Positions 35,764-44,759 of a stretch of 64,000 nt of DNA are shown piece after piece (position 1 is the first letter of the stretch; every line of letters begins with the position of its first letter). Source of the stretch: Phreatobacter stygius. GTDB taxonomy: Bacteria; Pseudomonadota; Alphaproteobacteria; Rhizobiales; Phreatobacteraceae. Position numbers and translations under genes: made by a program. The notes under the pieces are model-generated. The model was not told where the DNA came from. It worked only from the letters and a program-made list of their open reading frames with translations, and did not search any database. The stretch spans positions 4,105,001 through 4,169,000 of the forward strand of contig NZ_CP039690.1 in assembly GCF_005144885.1 (NCBI RefSeq), given 5' to 3'.

Positions 35764-36843
35764 ATGACGCTGCTCTCGCTCGCCTCCCGCCTCGCCCAGC
35801 CCTTTCTGCTCGCCACCGATCCGGAGACCGGCCACCAACTGGCTGTGACGGCGCTGAAGACCTTGCCGGTGCCACGTTGCGGCGCCGACGACCGGCGTCT
35901 GGCCGTCCAGGCCTTCGGTTTCGACTTTTCCAACCCGGTGGGCCTGGCCGCGGGTTTCGACAAACATGCTGAAGTGCCGGACGCCTGTCTTCGGCTCGGT
36001 TTCGGTTTCGTCGAGGTCGGCGGCGTCACGCCGGAGCCGCAGGTCGGCAATCCGAAACCGCGGCTGTTCCGGCTGGTGCCGGACCAGGCCGTCATCAACC
36101 GTTATGGCCTGAATTCGGACGGCGTCGATGCGGTGGCCGAAAGGCTCCGGCGCCGCCAGGGCCGCCCCGGCATCGTCGGCGTCAATATCGGCCCGAACAA
36201 GGACACCGCCGACCGGATCGCCGATTACGGCCGGCTGGTCGAAAAGCTCGCGCCGCACGCGTCCTACCTGTCGGTCAATGTCTCCTCGCCCAATACGCCG
36301 GGCTTGCGCGACCTGCAGCAGGCCTCTTTCCTCGACGAGGTGCTGGCCCGCTCGCTCGATGCCCGCGACAGGGTCGCAGCCGGCAAGCCGGTACTGGTCA
36401 AGATCGCGCCGGATCTGTCGCTCGCCGGGCTCGACGACATGGTCGAGGTCTGTCGAACGCGCCGGGTCGACGGCATGATTGTCTCGAACACCACGATCGA
36501 GCGGCCGGCGAGCCTGATCGATCAGGCCACCGCCAAGGAAGCCGGCGGCCTCTCCGGTGCGCCGCTGTTCGATCGCTCGACCCGCATGCTGGCCGAGACC
36601 TATCGGCGGGTCGAAGGCCAGTTCCCCCTGGTCGGCGTCGGCGGCATCGCCTCGGCGGAGGATGCGTTCGCCAAGATCGCGGCCGGTGCGACCGTCGTGC
36701 AGCTCTATTCGGCGCTGGTGTTCAAGGGCCTGAGCCTGGTCGAAGACATCAAGGCCGGGCTGGTCCAGCACCTGAAGCGCGAAGGGCTTGGCTCGATCGC
36801 GGCGGTGATTGGCAGCCGGGCGGACGACTGGCGGCTCGGCTAG
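35764..36843 (+). CDS. pyrD: Dihydroorotate dehydrogenase (quinone), class 2
   Basis: A 359-residue membrane-associated flavoenzyme of pyrimidine synthesis; it passes electrons from dihydroorotate to quinone. The N-terminal amphipathic helices (residues 1-35) for membrane and quinone contact mark class 2. NPVGLAAGFDKHAE, NRYGLNSDG, NVSSPNTPGLRDLQ with the catalytic Ser, and KIAPDLS with FMN-binding Lys are seen, and VGVGGI near residue 298. The start is ATG 35764 after AAGGA. Its TAG stop shares CTAG (36840-36843) with the convergent MATE gene. Confidence 0.95.
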   Translation: MTLLSLASRLAQPFLLATDPETGHQLAVTALKTLPVPRCGADDRRLAVQAFGFDFSNPVGLAAGFDKHAEVPDACLRLGFGFVEVGGVTPEPQVGNPKPRLFRLVPDQAVINRYGLNSDGVDAVAERLRRRQGRPGIVGVNIGPNKDTADRIADYGRLVEKLAPHASYLSVNVSSPNTPGLRDLQQASFLDEVLARSLDARDRVAAGKPVLVKIAPDLSLAGLDDMVEVCRTRRVDGMIVSNTTIERPASLIDQATAKEAGGLSGAPLFDRSTRMLAETYRRVEGQFPLVGVGGIASAEDAFAKIAAGATVVQLYSALVFKGLSLVEDIKAGLVQHLKREGLGSIAAVIGSRADDWRLG

Positions 36844-38186
36844 CGCGGCACCGCTGCGAAGGTCCGGCGAACCATGCCGGGATAGGCGAGCCACTGATAG
36901 AGCCCGCGGCAAGCCTGGAACACCAGGAAGGCGATCCACAGGCCGGTATTGCCATAGCCCGACAGCAGCCACCAGGCGGCGATGAAGGTGGCGAAGGCCG
37001 CCACCATGCAATTGCGCATGGCGGTGGTCCAGGTCGCGCCGATGAACACGCCGTCGAACAGGAAGGCCATGACCCCGGTGAACGGTGTCAGCGCCGCGAA
37101 GACCAGGTACTGCCGGGCCTCGGTGCGCACCGCCTCGGCGCTGGTGATGACGTCGATGGCGAGCGGGCCACCGAGATAAAACAGCGCCGAGGCGCCGGTG
37201 CCGAAGGCGACCGCCCAGATCGCCGACAGCGCCACCGCGCGGCGAAAGGCGGTCTGGTTCCTGGCCCCGACCGCCTGGCCGCCGAGCTGCTCGGCGGCGG
37301 TGGCAAAGCCGTCGAGGAAGAAAGCGACGACGCCGACCAGGTTCATCAGGATGGCATTGGCGGCCAGCACGGTGTCGCCGCCGACCGCGCCCTGGCGGGT
37401 GAAGAAGGCGAAGCCGGTGACCAGCGCCGCGGTGCGGATCATGATGTCGCGGTTGATCGCGATGGTGCGGATCAGCTTGGCCTTGTCGAACACGACGGAG
37501 CGCGCCACGCCGAAGCGGCCGCCGAGCAGTTTCAGCACCACGATAAGCCCGACGACGGCGCCGGAGAGTTCGGCGAGCGCATTGGCCGTCGCAGCTCCGG
37601 TCACGCCAAGCCCGAGCACGGTGACGAGCAGCAGGGTCAAAGCCATGTTGACCAGATTGATGGCGACCTGCAGCACCAGGCCGGTCACCGTGCGCGCCTG
37701 GCCGATCAGCCAGCCGAGCACGGCGTAGTTCACGAAGACGGCGGGCGCCGACCAGATCCGCACGGCGAAATATTGCTCGGCGACCTCGTTGACCGCCGTC
37801 GAGGCGCCCATCAGCTGGAATGCCGCGAACGAGATCGGCCGCTGCAGCAGCACCAGCGCGCCGCCGCAGAGCAGAGCCATGACCAGGGCACGGGCGATCA
37901 CCGCGCGCCGCTCGGTGTCGTCATGGGCGCCGAGGGCCTGGGCGGTCAGGCCGATCGTGCTCATGCGCAGGAAGACGAAGGCCCAGAACAGGAAATCGAA
38001 CACCACCGCGCCAAGCGCCACGGCGGCGAGCAGGCGCGCCTCGCCGAGCTGGCCGATGGCGGTCGCGCTGACGATGCCCAGCAGCGGCGTCGTCACATGG
38101 GCGAAGATCATCGGCACCGCGATGGCAAGTACACGGCGATGGGTGACGGCAGGGGCCGGAACAGCGGCGGGCAATGTTGCGTCCAT
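36840..38186 (-). CDS. MATE family efflux transporter (DinF-like)
   Basis: A 448-residue inner-membrane antiporter with 12 predicted helices in two six-helix halves. RRVLAIAVPMIFAHVTTPLLG at the N-terminus and AANAILMNLVGVVAFFLDGFATAAEQLGGQ in the second half are DinF-branch features. It exports organic cations or other drugs in exchange for H+ or Na+. Its stop overlaps that of pyrD. It is 119 nt downstream of the Ada-type gene on the same strand. Confidence 0.92.
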   Translation of the reverse strand: MDATLPAAVPAPAVTHRRVLAIAVPMIFAHVTTPLLGIVSATAIGQLGEARLLAAVALGAVVFDFLFWAFVFLRMSTIGLTAQALGAHDDTERRAVIARALVMALLCGGALVLLQRPISFAAFQLMGASTAVNEVAEQYFAVRIWSAPAVFVNYAVLGWLIGQARTVTGLVLQVAINLVNMALTLLLVTVLGLGVTGAATANALAELSGAVVGLIVVLKLLGGRFGVARSVVFDKAKLIRTIAINRDIMIRTAALVTGFAFFTRQGAVGGDTVLAANAILMNLVGVVAFFLDGFATAAEQLGGQAVGARNQTAFRRAVALSAIWAVAFGTGASALFYLGGPLAIDVITSAEAVRTEARQYLVFAALTPFTGVMAFLFDGVFIGATWTTAMRNCMVAAFATFIAAWWLLSGYGNTGLWIAFLVFQACRGLYQWLAYPGMVRRTFAAVPR

Positions 38187-38305
38187 GCTGCTCTTCTAGA
38201 GCATGTTCACCGGGCCTGGATACCGGGGCGGGTGAGGATAGTCCGATATAACAACAGCATAGCGTGTTTTGCGGCGCGACCGGAGCGGTGCCGGCCCACG
38301 TGGCT

Positions 38306-39193
38306 TCAGCTCATCTTGCCGGCTTCCCAGCCGAGCATGGCCTGCTTGCGCGTCAGCCCCCAATGATAACCGGTCAGCGCGCCGGAGCGGCCGAGCACCC
38401 GGTGGCAGGGCACGACGAAGGAGATCGGATTCTTGCCGACAGCGGCGCCGACGGCACGAGCCGCTTTCGGCTTGCCGATATGGCCGGCAATGGTCGAATA
38501 GGTCGTCGCCTTGCCCATGGGTATGCGCAGCAAAGTTTCCCAGACGCGCACCTCGAAATCGGAACCGATCAGCACCACCCTGAGCGGCTGGTCTGAGGCC
38601 CAGGCTTGCGGGTCGAAGATCCGCTCGGCGAAGGGCGCGGTGGCGCCCTGGTCCTCGCGGAAGCTGGCGCGCGGCCAGCGGCTGGTCATGTCTGAAAGCG
38701 CCGAGGGTTCGCCGCCGGCATCGCAGAAACCGAGGCCGGCCAACCCCCGGTCGGTGGCGATGACCACGGCGCGGCCGAACGGCGAGGGGTGGAAGCCATA
38801 GGCCATGGCGATGCCGGCGCCGCCGGTCTTGTAGTCGCCTGGCGTCATCGCTTCGTGGGTGACGAACAGATCGTGCAGCCGGCCCGGTCCGGAATAGCCG
38901 ACCTCATAGGCCGCATCGAGCACGGTCGCCTCGTCGCGCAGCAGAGCGCGCGCGGCATCGAGCGTGATCGCCTGCAGAAAGTCCTTGGGCGTCAGCCCGG
39001 CCCAGCGCCGGAACAGATGATGCAAATGGCCTGACGACAGGCCGACATGTTCGGCCATTTCCTCGACGCTTGGCTGGCGCCGCCAATGATCGGTGATGAA
39101 GGCGAGCGTGCGGCGCACCACCTCGTAGTCATCCGCCGCCTCGGTGAGGCGGATCGGGATGCCGTGTTTTTCCAGTTGAACGACGTTGAGCAT
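38306..39193 (-). CDS. Ada-type methylated-DNA-cysteine S-methyltransferase with AraC helix-turn-helix, no metal domain
   Basis: A 295-residue two-domain protein. Residues 25-115 are an AraC-type DNA-binding domain (PSVEEMAEHVGLSSGHLHHLFRRW); about 125-290 are the O6-alkylguanine transferase with the acceptor Cys in VPCHRVLGRSGALTGY. The N-terminal zinc domain of E. coli Ada, whose Cys senses methylphosphotriesters, is missing. The activator half therefore lacks the known trigger; self-methylation at the C-terminal Cys may suffice, or the protein is mainly a repair enzyme. Confidence 0.92.
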   Translation of the reverse strand: MLNVVQLEKHGIPIRLTEAADDYEVVRRTLAFITDHWRRQPSVEEMAEHVGLSSGHLHHLFRRWAGLTPKDFLQAITLDAARALLRDEATVLDAAYEVGYSGPGRLHDLFVTHEAMTPGDYKTGGAGIAMAYGFHPSPFGRAVVIATDRGLAGLGFCDAGGEPSALSDMTSRWPRASFREDQGATAPFAERIFDPQAWASDQPLRVVLIGSDFEVRVWETLLRIPMGKATTYSTIAGHIGKPKAARAVGAAVGKNPISFVVPCHRVLGRSGALTGYHWGLTRKQAMLGWEAGKMS

Positions 39194-39316
39194 GACGGGC
39201 TCCGGGTGTCTCTCTTGCGGTCAATGTGGTGCCTGCCGGCCGCCGCAACCACCCGTTTCCTCTTGTCGGCTCTATTTCGTCTCGGACCGGCAATGCCGTC
39301 ATCCCGCCGAGCGTCC

Positions 39317-39697
39317 CTAGGTTGCTGCGGGAAACGTGACCGCTTCGATCTTGTTGCGGTCGGCATCCAGGATGAAGGCACCGAAATAGGTTGTCATTGC
39401 CGCCTGGCGCGGCCCGGGCAGTCCGAAGTCGCTGCCGCCATGGCTGATGGCTGCGGCATGGAAGGCGCGCACCGCCGCTTCGTCGCTCGCGCGCAGGCAG
39501 ACATGGGCGCCGGGATCGCCCGCCGGCGCGGCATAGGCCTCGCGGCGGTTCAGCCAGAACTCCGGATAGCGCTTGCCGAAACCGACCGAGCGCTCGCGCG
39601 TGACCAGGCGTGTCAGCCCGAGCGGCGCCAGCACGCGATCATAAAATGCGGCAGCCCGGTCGAGATCATGGACTGATATCGAGACGTGGTCGATCAT
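39317..39697 (-). CDS. VOC family (glyoxalase/bleomycin resistance-like) protein
   Basis: A 126-residue single-domain protein of two beta-alpha-beta-beta-beta modules. The start is ATG 39697 (MIDHVSISVHDLDRAAAFYD), a typical VOC N-terminus with the first metal-ligand His. HVCLRASDEAAVRAFHAAA in the middle and DADRNKIEAV near the end complete the pattern, with Glu as a likely last metal ligand. Substrate unknown. It lies 123 nt upstream of the Ada gene, same strand. Confidence 0.88.
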   Translation of the reverse strand: MIDHVSISVHDLDRAAAFYDRVLAPLGLTRLVTRERSVGFGKRYPEFWLNRREAYAAPAGDPGAHVCLRASDEAAVRAFHAAAISHGGSDFGLPGPRQAAMTTYFGAFILDADRNKIEAVTFPAAT

Positions 39698-40037
39698 GGG
39701 ACGGTCTCCCTGGCCTTTTGTTTGATGCATCGACCGGAAGATGCCGTTCGGTTCGGCCGGGGCGCAATCGGCCGACCGGCCGAGGCGAGCGCGCGGCGCG
39801 GCCCGGCGGGTGCGCCATGACGGAACCGTTCTCGCGCGAAGGCTGTTAAAGTCATAAGTGAACGGTTGCCGGGTTAGGCCGGTGGTCGCACCGTCGTGAC
39901 CGGTGGTCGCCGTCGACCAAGAGTATCCATGCCCGCGCGTTCTCGTGCCGACATCGCAGCCCCGAGGCATCGAAACGTCCAGGACGGCTGGGCGTGACCG
40001 GCGGAATGGGCAAGAATGACTGAAAAGGAGACCAGGA
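39698..40037. other. Divergent control region of the VOC and gabD genes
   Basis: 340 nt without a gene. Two exact 11-bp direct repeats CCGGTGGTCGC at 39879-39889 and 39900-39910 have a 21-bp period, i.e. two helical turns. AAGGAG (40025-40030) is the gabD ribosome-binding site. The frames seen here are continuations or antisense without similarity. No terminator or riboswitch is recognised. Confidence 0.5.
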
Positions 40038-41489
40038 ATGACCAGGACACTCGCGTTCCAGCATGAGGCGGCCTATGTCGACGGCCAGTGGATCGGCGCC
40101 GACGACGACAAGACCTTGACCGTTCGCGACCCAGCCACCGGCGAAACGCTCGGCACCGTGCCGGCCTGCGGCAAGGCCGAGACCGCGCGCGCGATTGCCG
40201 CAGCGGAAGCGGCGCTGCCGGCCTGGCGTGCCCGGACCGCCAAGGATCGCGCCCAGATCCTGCATCGGCTGGCCAATATCATCGAGCAGAATGCCGATGC
40301 GCTCGGCACGCTGTTGACCCGCGAGCAGGGCAAGTCGCTGGCCGAAGCCAAGGGCGAGGTCAATTTTTCCGCGGCCTATGTCCGCTGGTTCGCCGAAGAG
40401 GCGCAGCGCATCTATGGCGACGTCATTCCCTCGCCCTGGGCCGGCCGCCGGATCCTGGTCACCAAGGAGCCGGTCGGTGTCGTCGGCGCCATCACGCCGT
40501 GGAACTTTCCCTCCTCGATGATCGCCCGCAAGCTCGGTCCGGCGCTCGCCGCCGGCTGCACCATCGTCATCAAGCCGGCATCGCAGACGCCCTATTCGGG
40601 CCTCGCCTGGGGCGAGCTGTGCGAGCAGGCCGGCATCCCCGCCGGCGTCGTCAACGTGCTGACCGGGTCGGCCAGCGCCATTGGCGGCGAGCTGATGGAC
40701 AATCCGGCGGTGCGCAAGATCACCTTCACCGGCTCGACGCCGATCGGCAAGAAGCTGGTCGAGCAGTCCGCCAAGACGCTGAAGAAGGTGTCGATGGAGC
40801 TCGGCGGCAATGCGCCCTTCATCGTTTTCGACGATGCCGATGTCGATCGTGCGGTTGAAGGCGCGCTGATCGCCAAATACCGCAATTCCGGCCAGACCTG
40901 CGTCTGCACCAATCGTTTCCTGGTGCAGGCCGGCATTCATGACAGCTTCGTCGCCAAGCTCGCCGCGGCGTCCGAGGCCCTCAAGGTCGGCAACGGCCTG
41001 GAGCCCGGCGTGCAGCAGGGGCCGCTGATCGACGAGAAGGCGGTCGAAAAGGTCGAGGAGCACATCAAGGACGCGCTCGGCAAAGGCGCCAAGATCGTCA
41101 CCGGCGGCCATCGCCACCGGCTCGGCGGGTCGTTCTTCGAACCGACCGTGCTGACCGGCATGACGCCGGACATGCTGGTCGCCAGGGACGAGACCTTCGG
41201 GCCGCTGTCGCCGGTCTTCAAATTCGACACCGAGGATCAGGCGGTCCGCATGGCCAACGATACCGAGTTCGGCCTGGCCTCCTATTTCTACACCCGCGAC
41301 CTGGCACGCGCCTTCCGCGTGGCGGAGAACCTCAAATACGGCATGGTCGGCATCAATGAGGGCCTGATCACCACCGAGGTCGCGCCGTTCGGCGGCGTCA
41401 AGGAATCCGGCATGGGCAAGGAAGGCTCGAAATATGGCATCGAGGACTATCTCGACGTCAAATATGTCTGCGTCGGCGGGCTCGGCTGA
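40038..41489 (+). CDS. gabD: NAD(P)-dependent succinate-semialdehyde dehydrogenase
   Basis: A 483-residue aldehyde dehydrogenase oxidising succinic semialdehyde to succinate, the last step of GABA degradation. VGAITPWNFPSSMIARK, the cofactor motif FTGSTPIGKKL, catalytic Glu in SMELGGNAPFIVFDDAD and catalytic Cys in NSGQTCVCTNR are seen; the GQTCVCTNR variant is typical of GabD. The start is ATG 40038 after AAGGAG. No gabT or GABA permease is adjacent, so it stands alone here. Confidence 0.93.
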   Translation: MTRTLAFQHEAAYVDGQWIGADDDKTLTVRDPATGETLGTVPACGKAETARAIAAAEAALPAWRARTAKDRAQILHRLANIIEQNADALGTLLTREQGKSLAEAKGEVNFSAAYVRWFAEEAQRIYGDVIPSPWAGRRILVTKEPVGVVGAITPWNFPSSMIARKLGPALAAGCTIVIKPASQTPYSGLAWGELCEQAGIPAGVVNVLTGSASAIGGELMDNPAVRKITFTGSTPIGKKLVEQSAKTLKKVSMELGGNAPFIVFDDADVDRAVEGALIAKYRNSGQTCVCTNRFLVQAGIHDSFVAKLAAASEALKVGNGLEPGVQQGPLIDEKAVEKVEEHIKDALGKGAKIVTGGHRHRLGGSFFEPTVLTGMTPDMLVARDETFGPLSPVFKFDTEDQAVRMANDTEFGLASYFYTRDLARAFRVAENLKYGMVGINEGLITTEVAPFGGVKESGMGKEGSKYGIEDYLDVKYVCVGGLG

Positions 41490-41541
41490 CCGGATGAACC
41501 GGAAGCCGGAGCGCGGATGAAGCCGCGCTCCGGAGTTGGTT

Positions 41542-42006
41542 TCATTCCCTGATATCCTCGACCCGTCCGCCGCTGATCCTGACGAGATCGGCAAAACCGG
41601 TGCGGAACACTTCGTTGGGCGCTCCGGCTGCGGCCCAGATCGGGTCGAGTGCGCCCAGATCCTGATCGATCAGCACCAAGGGCTGCGTCAGATGGCCGAC
41701 CGGCGAGACGCCGCCAATGGCAAAGCCGGTGACCGCACGCACCCAGTCGGCGTCGGCTCGCTTGACCCGCCCGCCGACCAGGGCTGCAACCTTGGCGGGA
41801 TCGACCCGGTTGATACCGGAGGCGACCACCAGCACGGGCTGGTCGCCGGTCCTGAGCACGATCGACTTGGCGATCTGCGCCACCGTGCAGCCGATTGCCG
41901 CGGCTGCGTCGGCGGCAGTGCGCGTGCTGTCGGGAAACCGGCGCAATTCGCCGTCATGGCCATGGCTCGCCAAGGCCGCCTTCACCCGTTCAACCGAACT
42001 CGACAT
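41542..42006 (-). CDS. YbaK/aminoacyl-tRNA synthetase-associated domain protein
   Basis: A 154-residue single-domain protein of the YbaK/ProX trans-editing family, which removes wrong amino acids from tRNAs. CTVAQIAKSIVLRTGDQPVLVVASG holds the conserved Lys of the family; FAIGGVSPVGH is the Gly-Gly-x-x-P loop. Which mischarged tRNA is edited is unclear. It is followed 53 nt downstream of the DUF2244 gene's stop region in the opposite reading order; both are on the minus strand. Confidence 0.88.
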   Translation of the reverse strand: MSSSVERVKAALASHGHDGELRRFPDSTRTAADAAAAIGCTVAQIAKSIVLRTGDQPVLVVASGINRVDPAKVAALVGGRVKRADADWVRAVTGFAIGGVSPVGHLTQPLVLIDQDLGALDPIWAAAGAPNEVFRTGFADLVRISGGRVEDIRE

Positions 42007-42054
42007 GACTGGGATCCTTCGTGGAATGGGATATCAGGCCCTGACGCCGGGCCA

Positions 42055-42630
42055 TCACGTAAAGGTCGTCCGGGTTGGCCCGCGTTTGGCCTCGGCCAGC
42101 GCCTGGCGCAGCGCCTTGCCGAAACCTTCCCGCTCGATCGGCGGCAGGAAGGTCGCGATGTCGAGTTTGTGCCGGCCGGAATCGAGTGTCAGGCTCATGA
42201 CCCGCCCGTCGCCGTCGTCGACCACCTCGGTCAGCCGCGTCCAGGCGGTGTTGAAGCGCCACTCGCGCGAGCGGCCGTGATAGGCCACCTTGCGCACGCG
42301 GATCTCGGTCGGCGTGACGACCACCTCCTCGAAGGCGCGGGCGTGGCGGTAGTTCGCCCGGAACGCCAGATAGACGAGCGCGACGTCGATGCCGAGGAAG
42401 GGCAAGACCGGCCAGGCGCCAACCACCGAAAACACCGCGGCGGCCGCCAGGTTGAGACCGGCAACCGCAATCATCACGGCAATGAAGCCGGTGCGGCCGA
42501 GCGAACGATGCGGCGTCAGGATCGCGGCGAACAGCGGCGGCTCGTCGTCGGGGAGCCCCTGGCCGGCCGCGCTGCCTGACATCGGGTTGCCGGTTGTTGG
42601 GTTGCCGGTTGTTGGGTTGCCGGTTGTCAT
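42055..42630 (-). CDS. DUF2244 domain-containing membrane protein with repeat N-terminus
   Basis: A 191-residue protein of a proteobacterial membrane family of unknown function. Two close helices (about residues 55-95, LAAAAVFSVVGAWPVLPF) form the core; RVRKVAYHGRSREWRFN is a conserved C-terminal strand. The N-terminus is TTGNP repeated three times, made by 15-bp DNA repeats. It is divergent from nth with only 22 nt between start codons, so both promoters overlap coding DNA. Confidence 0.85.
   Translation of the reverse strand: MTTGNPTTGNPTTGNPMSGSAAGQGLPDDEPPLFAAILTPHRSLGRTGFIAVMIAVAGLNLAAAAVFSVVGAWPVLPFLGIDVALVYLAFRANYRHARAFEEVVVTPTEIRVRKVAYHGRSREWRFNTAWTRLTEVVDDGDGRVMSLTLDSGRHKLDIATFLPPIEREGFGKALRQALAEAKRGPTRTTFT
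42584..42628. repeat. Three 15-bp tandem repeats in the start of the DUF2244 gene
   Basis: GGGTTGCCGGTTGTT occurs at 42584-42598 and 42599-42613; the third unit, 42614-42628, differs only in its last base. It sits directly next to the ATG and encodes TTGNP units, so copy-number changes keep the frame. Confidence 0.9.
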
Positions 42631-42652
42631 GGCGCCGCATTATAGGACGGCC

Positions 42653-43411
42653 ATGGCCAAGCGTTCCACTCACAGTTCCGAACCCGCTGGGTTGCTCGCA
42701 ACGCGCAAGCGCCCGAACAAGGCCGTTGCCAACATGGCGGCGGCCAAGGCCGCGGCCAAGCGCCGGAAGCGCGACGGCCTGACACCGGCCGAGGTACAGG
42801 CGATCTTCTTCCGTTTCCATGCCGTCGAACCGGAACCGAAGGGCGAGCTCGAAAGCCTCAACGCCTATACCTTGCTGGTCGCCGTGGCGCTGTCGGCACA
42901 GGCGACCGACGTCGGCGTCAACAAGGCCACCCGGCCGCTGTTCCAGGTTGCCGACACGCCGGAAAAGATGGTTGCGCTCGGCGAGGAGAAACTGATCTCC
43001 TTCATCAAGACCATTGGCCTCTACCGCAACAAGGCCAAGAACGTCATTGCGCTGTCGAACAAGCTGATCGCCGACTATGGCGGCGAGGTGCCGGCCGATC
43101 GGGCAGCGCTTGAAACCCTGCCGGGCGTCGGGCGCAAGACCGCCAATGTCGTGCTCAACATCGCCTTCGGCATTCCCACCATCGCCGTCGACACCCACCT
43201 GTTCCGGGTCGCCAACCGCACCGGGCTTGCCCCGGGCAAGACCCCGCTCGCCGTCGAGCTGGGGCTGGAGAAGGTGGTTCCCGACGCCTATCGGCGGCAT
43301 GCCCATCACTGGCTGATCCTGCACGGGCGTTATGTCTGCAAGGCGGCCAAGCCCCTCTGCCCGAAATGTATCATCAACGACATCTGCCGCTTCGAGCACA
43401 AGACCGTCTGA
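42653..43411 (+). CDS. nth: Endonuclease III
   Basis: A 252-residue DNA glycosylase/AP lyase for oxidised pyrimidines. A basic Ala/Lys-rich N-terminal extension (residues 1-40) precedes the core. The helix-hairpin-helix LETLPGVGRKTANVVLN carries the catalytic Lys, followed by the catalytic Asp in VDTHLFRVANR. The 4Fe-4S cluster cysteines are in CKAAKPLCPKCIINDIC (C-x6-C-x2-C-x5-C). The start is ATG 42653. It is a complete, typical Nth. Confidence 0.96.
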   Translation: MAKRSTHSSEPAGLLATRKRPNKAVANMAAAKAAAKRRKRDGLTPAEVQAIFFRFHAVEPEPKGELESLNAYTLLVAVALSAQATDVGVNKATRPLFQVADTPEKMVALGEEKLISFIKTIGLYRNKAKNVIALSNKLIADYGGEVPADRAALETLPGVGRKTANVVLNIAFGIPTIAVDTHLFRVANRTGLAPGKTPLAVELGLEKVVPDAYRRHAHHWLILHGRYVCKAAKPLCPKCIINDICRFEHKTV

Positions 43412-43546
43412 CCGCTCCGGTGGCGGACGCCGCTATCAGCCGGTCTCCCCCGCCAAAACCGCGCTTGCCTGATCCCGGCCGCTCTGCTGAGACTTACGCC
43501 CCAAGAGCAAGGCAAAGAACAAGAACGCTACGGGGAGCCTGGGGAC

Positions 43547-44692
43547 ATGACGGCAATTGCGGCGCTCAGGCAGGCGCGTGTCGACCAGGTCGGCTCGTTC
43601 CTGCGGCCGGAGGATCTGAAGGCGGCGTTCCTGCGCCACGCCAGGGGCCAGCTGTCCAGGGATGAGCTCGTCGCGGCGCAGGACCAGGCGATTGCCGGGA
43701 GCCTCGCCCGTCAGGAGGCCCATGGCCTGCCCTTCGTTACCGACGGCGAGTTTCGCCGGCTCAATTGGCAGGTGAGTTTTTCCGATGTCTCCGGCTGGGA
43801 CCTGTGGTCCGGCTCCTGGGCGCAGTTTCTGAAGAGCCCTGACAATCTCGGCCAGGACGAGCACCACAACGCCAAGGGCGCCGATGCGGTGCTGTCCTTT
43901 CGGACCCCGGCGACATCGCGGCTGAAGCTTGAACGGAGCTTTCCGCTCACCGAGCTCGAATTCGTCAGGAAGACGACCAAGACGCCGGCCAAGGTGACCC
44001 TGATGGGGCCGGACCGGGTTTGCCAGATGTGCGACATCGAGGGTTCGGCGCCGCATTATGCCGATGCCGATGGCTTTCTTGCCGATGTCGTGGCGATCCA
44101 GAAGGCCATGGTGACCGGCCTCGTCGACGCCGGCGCAGCCTATGTCCAGATCGATGAGCCGAGCTTCACCGGCTATGTCGACCCGGCGACGCTCGAGCGC
44201 ATGGCGGCGCACGGCGAGGATCCCTTGGCCAACCTGCGGCGCGCCATCGAAGCCGACAACCAGGTGATCGCCGGTCTTGCCGGCCGGGCGGTGTTCGGCC
44301 TGCATATCTGCCGGGGCAATCGCGCCAGCATGTGGCACCGCGAGGGCAAATATGATGCGATCGCCGAGGCGGTGTTCGGCGGCCTGAACTACGACCGGCT
44401 GCTCTTGGAATACGACACCGAGCGGGCAGGCGGCTTCGAGCCGCTGCGCTTCGTCGCCAAGGGCACGGTCGCCGTCCTCGGCCTGATCACCACCAAGACC
44501 GGCAAGGTCGAGACGGTGGATGAACTTCGCCGTCGACTGGACGAGGCGGCGCGCTATATCGATCTCGATCAGGTGGCGCTGTCGCCGCAATGCGGCTTCG
44601 CCTCCGGCATTGGCGGCAACGCGCTTTCGGAAGCCGAGCAATGGCGTAAGATCGACGTGATGATGGAAACGGCACGCAGGGTTTGGGGCTGA
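43547..44692 (+). CDS. Cobalamin-independent methionine synthase II family protein (MetE C-terminal-like)
   Basis: A 381-residue TIM-barrel protein matching only the catalytic half of MetE. Zinc ligands are visible: His and Cys in GLHICRGN, Glu in LLLEYD and Cys in SPQCGFASG. VQIDEPS is the substrate-binding loop. The N-terminal MetE domain that binds the polyglutamate folate is absent, so the methyl donor may differ. The frame begins at ATG 43547 after GGGGA. It heads a run that continues with a Liv-type ABC importer, which hints that the imported compound is the methyl donor or acceptor; this is inference. Confidence 0.88.
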   Translation: MTAIAALRQARVDQVGSFLRPEDLKAAFLRHARGQLSRDELVAAQDQAIAGSLARQEAHGLPFVTDGEFRRLNWQVSFSDVSGWDLWSGSWAQFLKSPDNLGQDEHHNAKGADAVLSFRTPATSRLKLERSFPLTELEFVRKTTKTPAKVTLMGPDRVCQMCDIEGSAPHYADADGFLADVVAIQKAMVTGLVDAGAAYVQIDEPSFTGYVDPATLERMAAHGEDPLANLRRAIEADNQVIAGLAGRAVFGLHICRGNRASMWHREGKYDAIAEAVFGGLNYDRLLLEYDTERAGGFEPLRFVAKGTVAVLGLITTKTGKVETVDELRRRLDEAARYIDLDQVALSPQCGFASGIGGNALSEAEQWRKIDVMMETARRVWG

Positions 44693-44759
44693 ACCGGCGT
44701 GCGGCAGGCCGAGCCTGACAGATGCCAAGCCTGACAGCTGTATTGGGAGGATGAGACCT

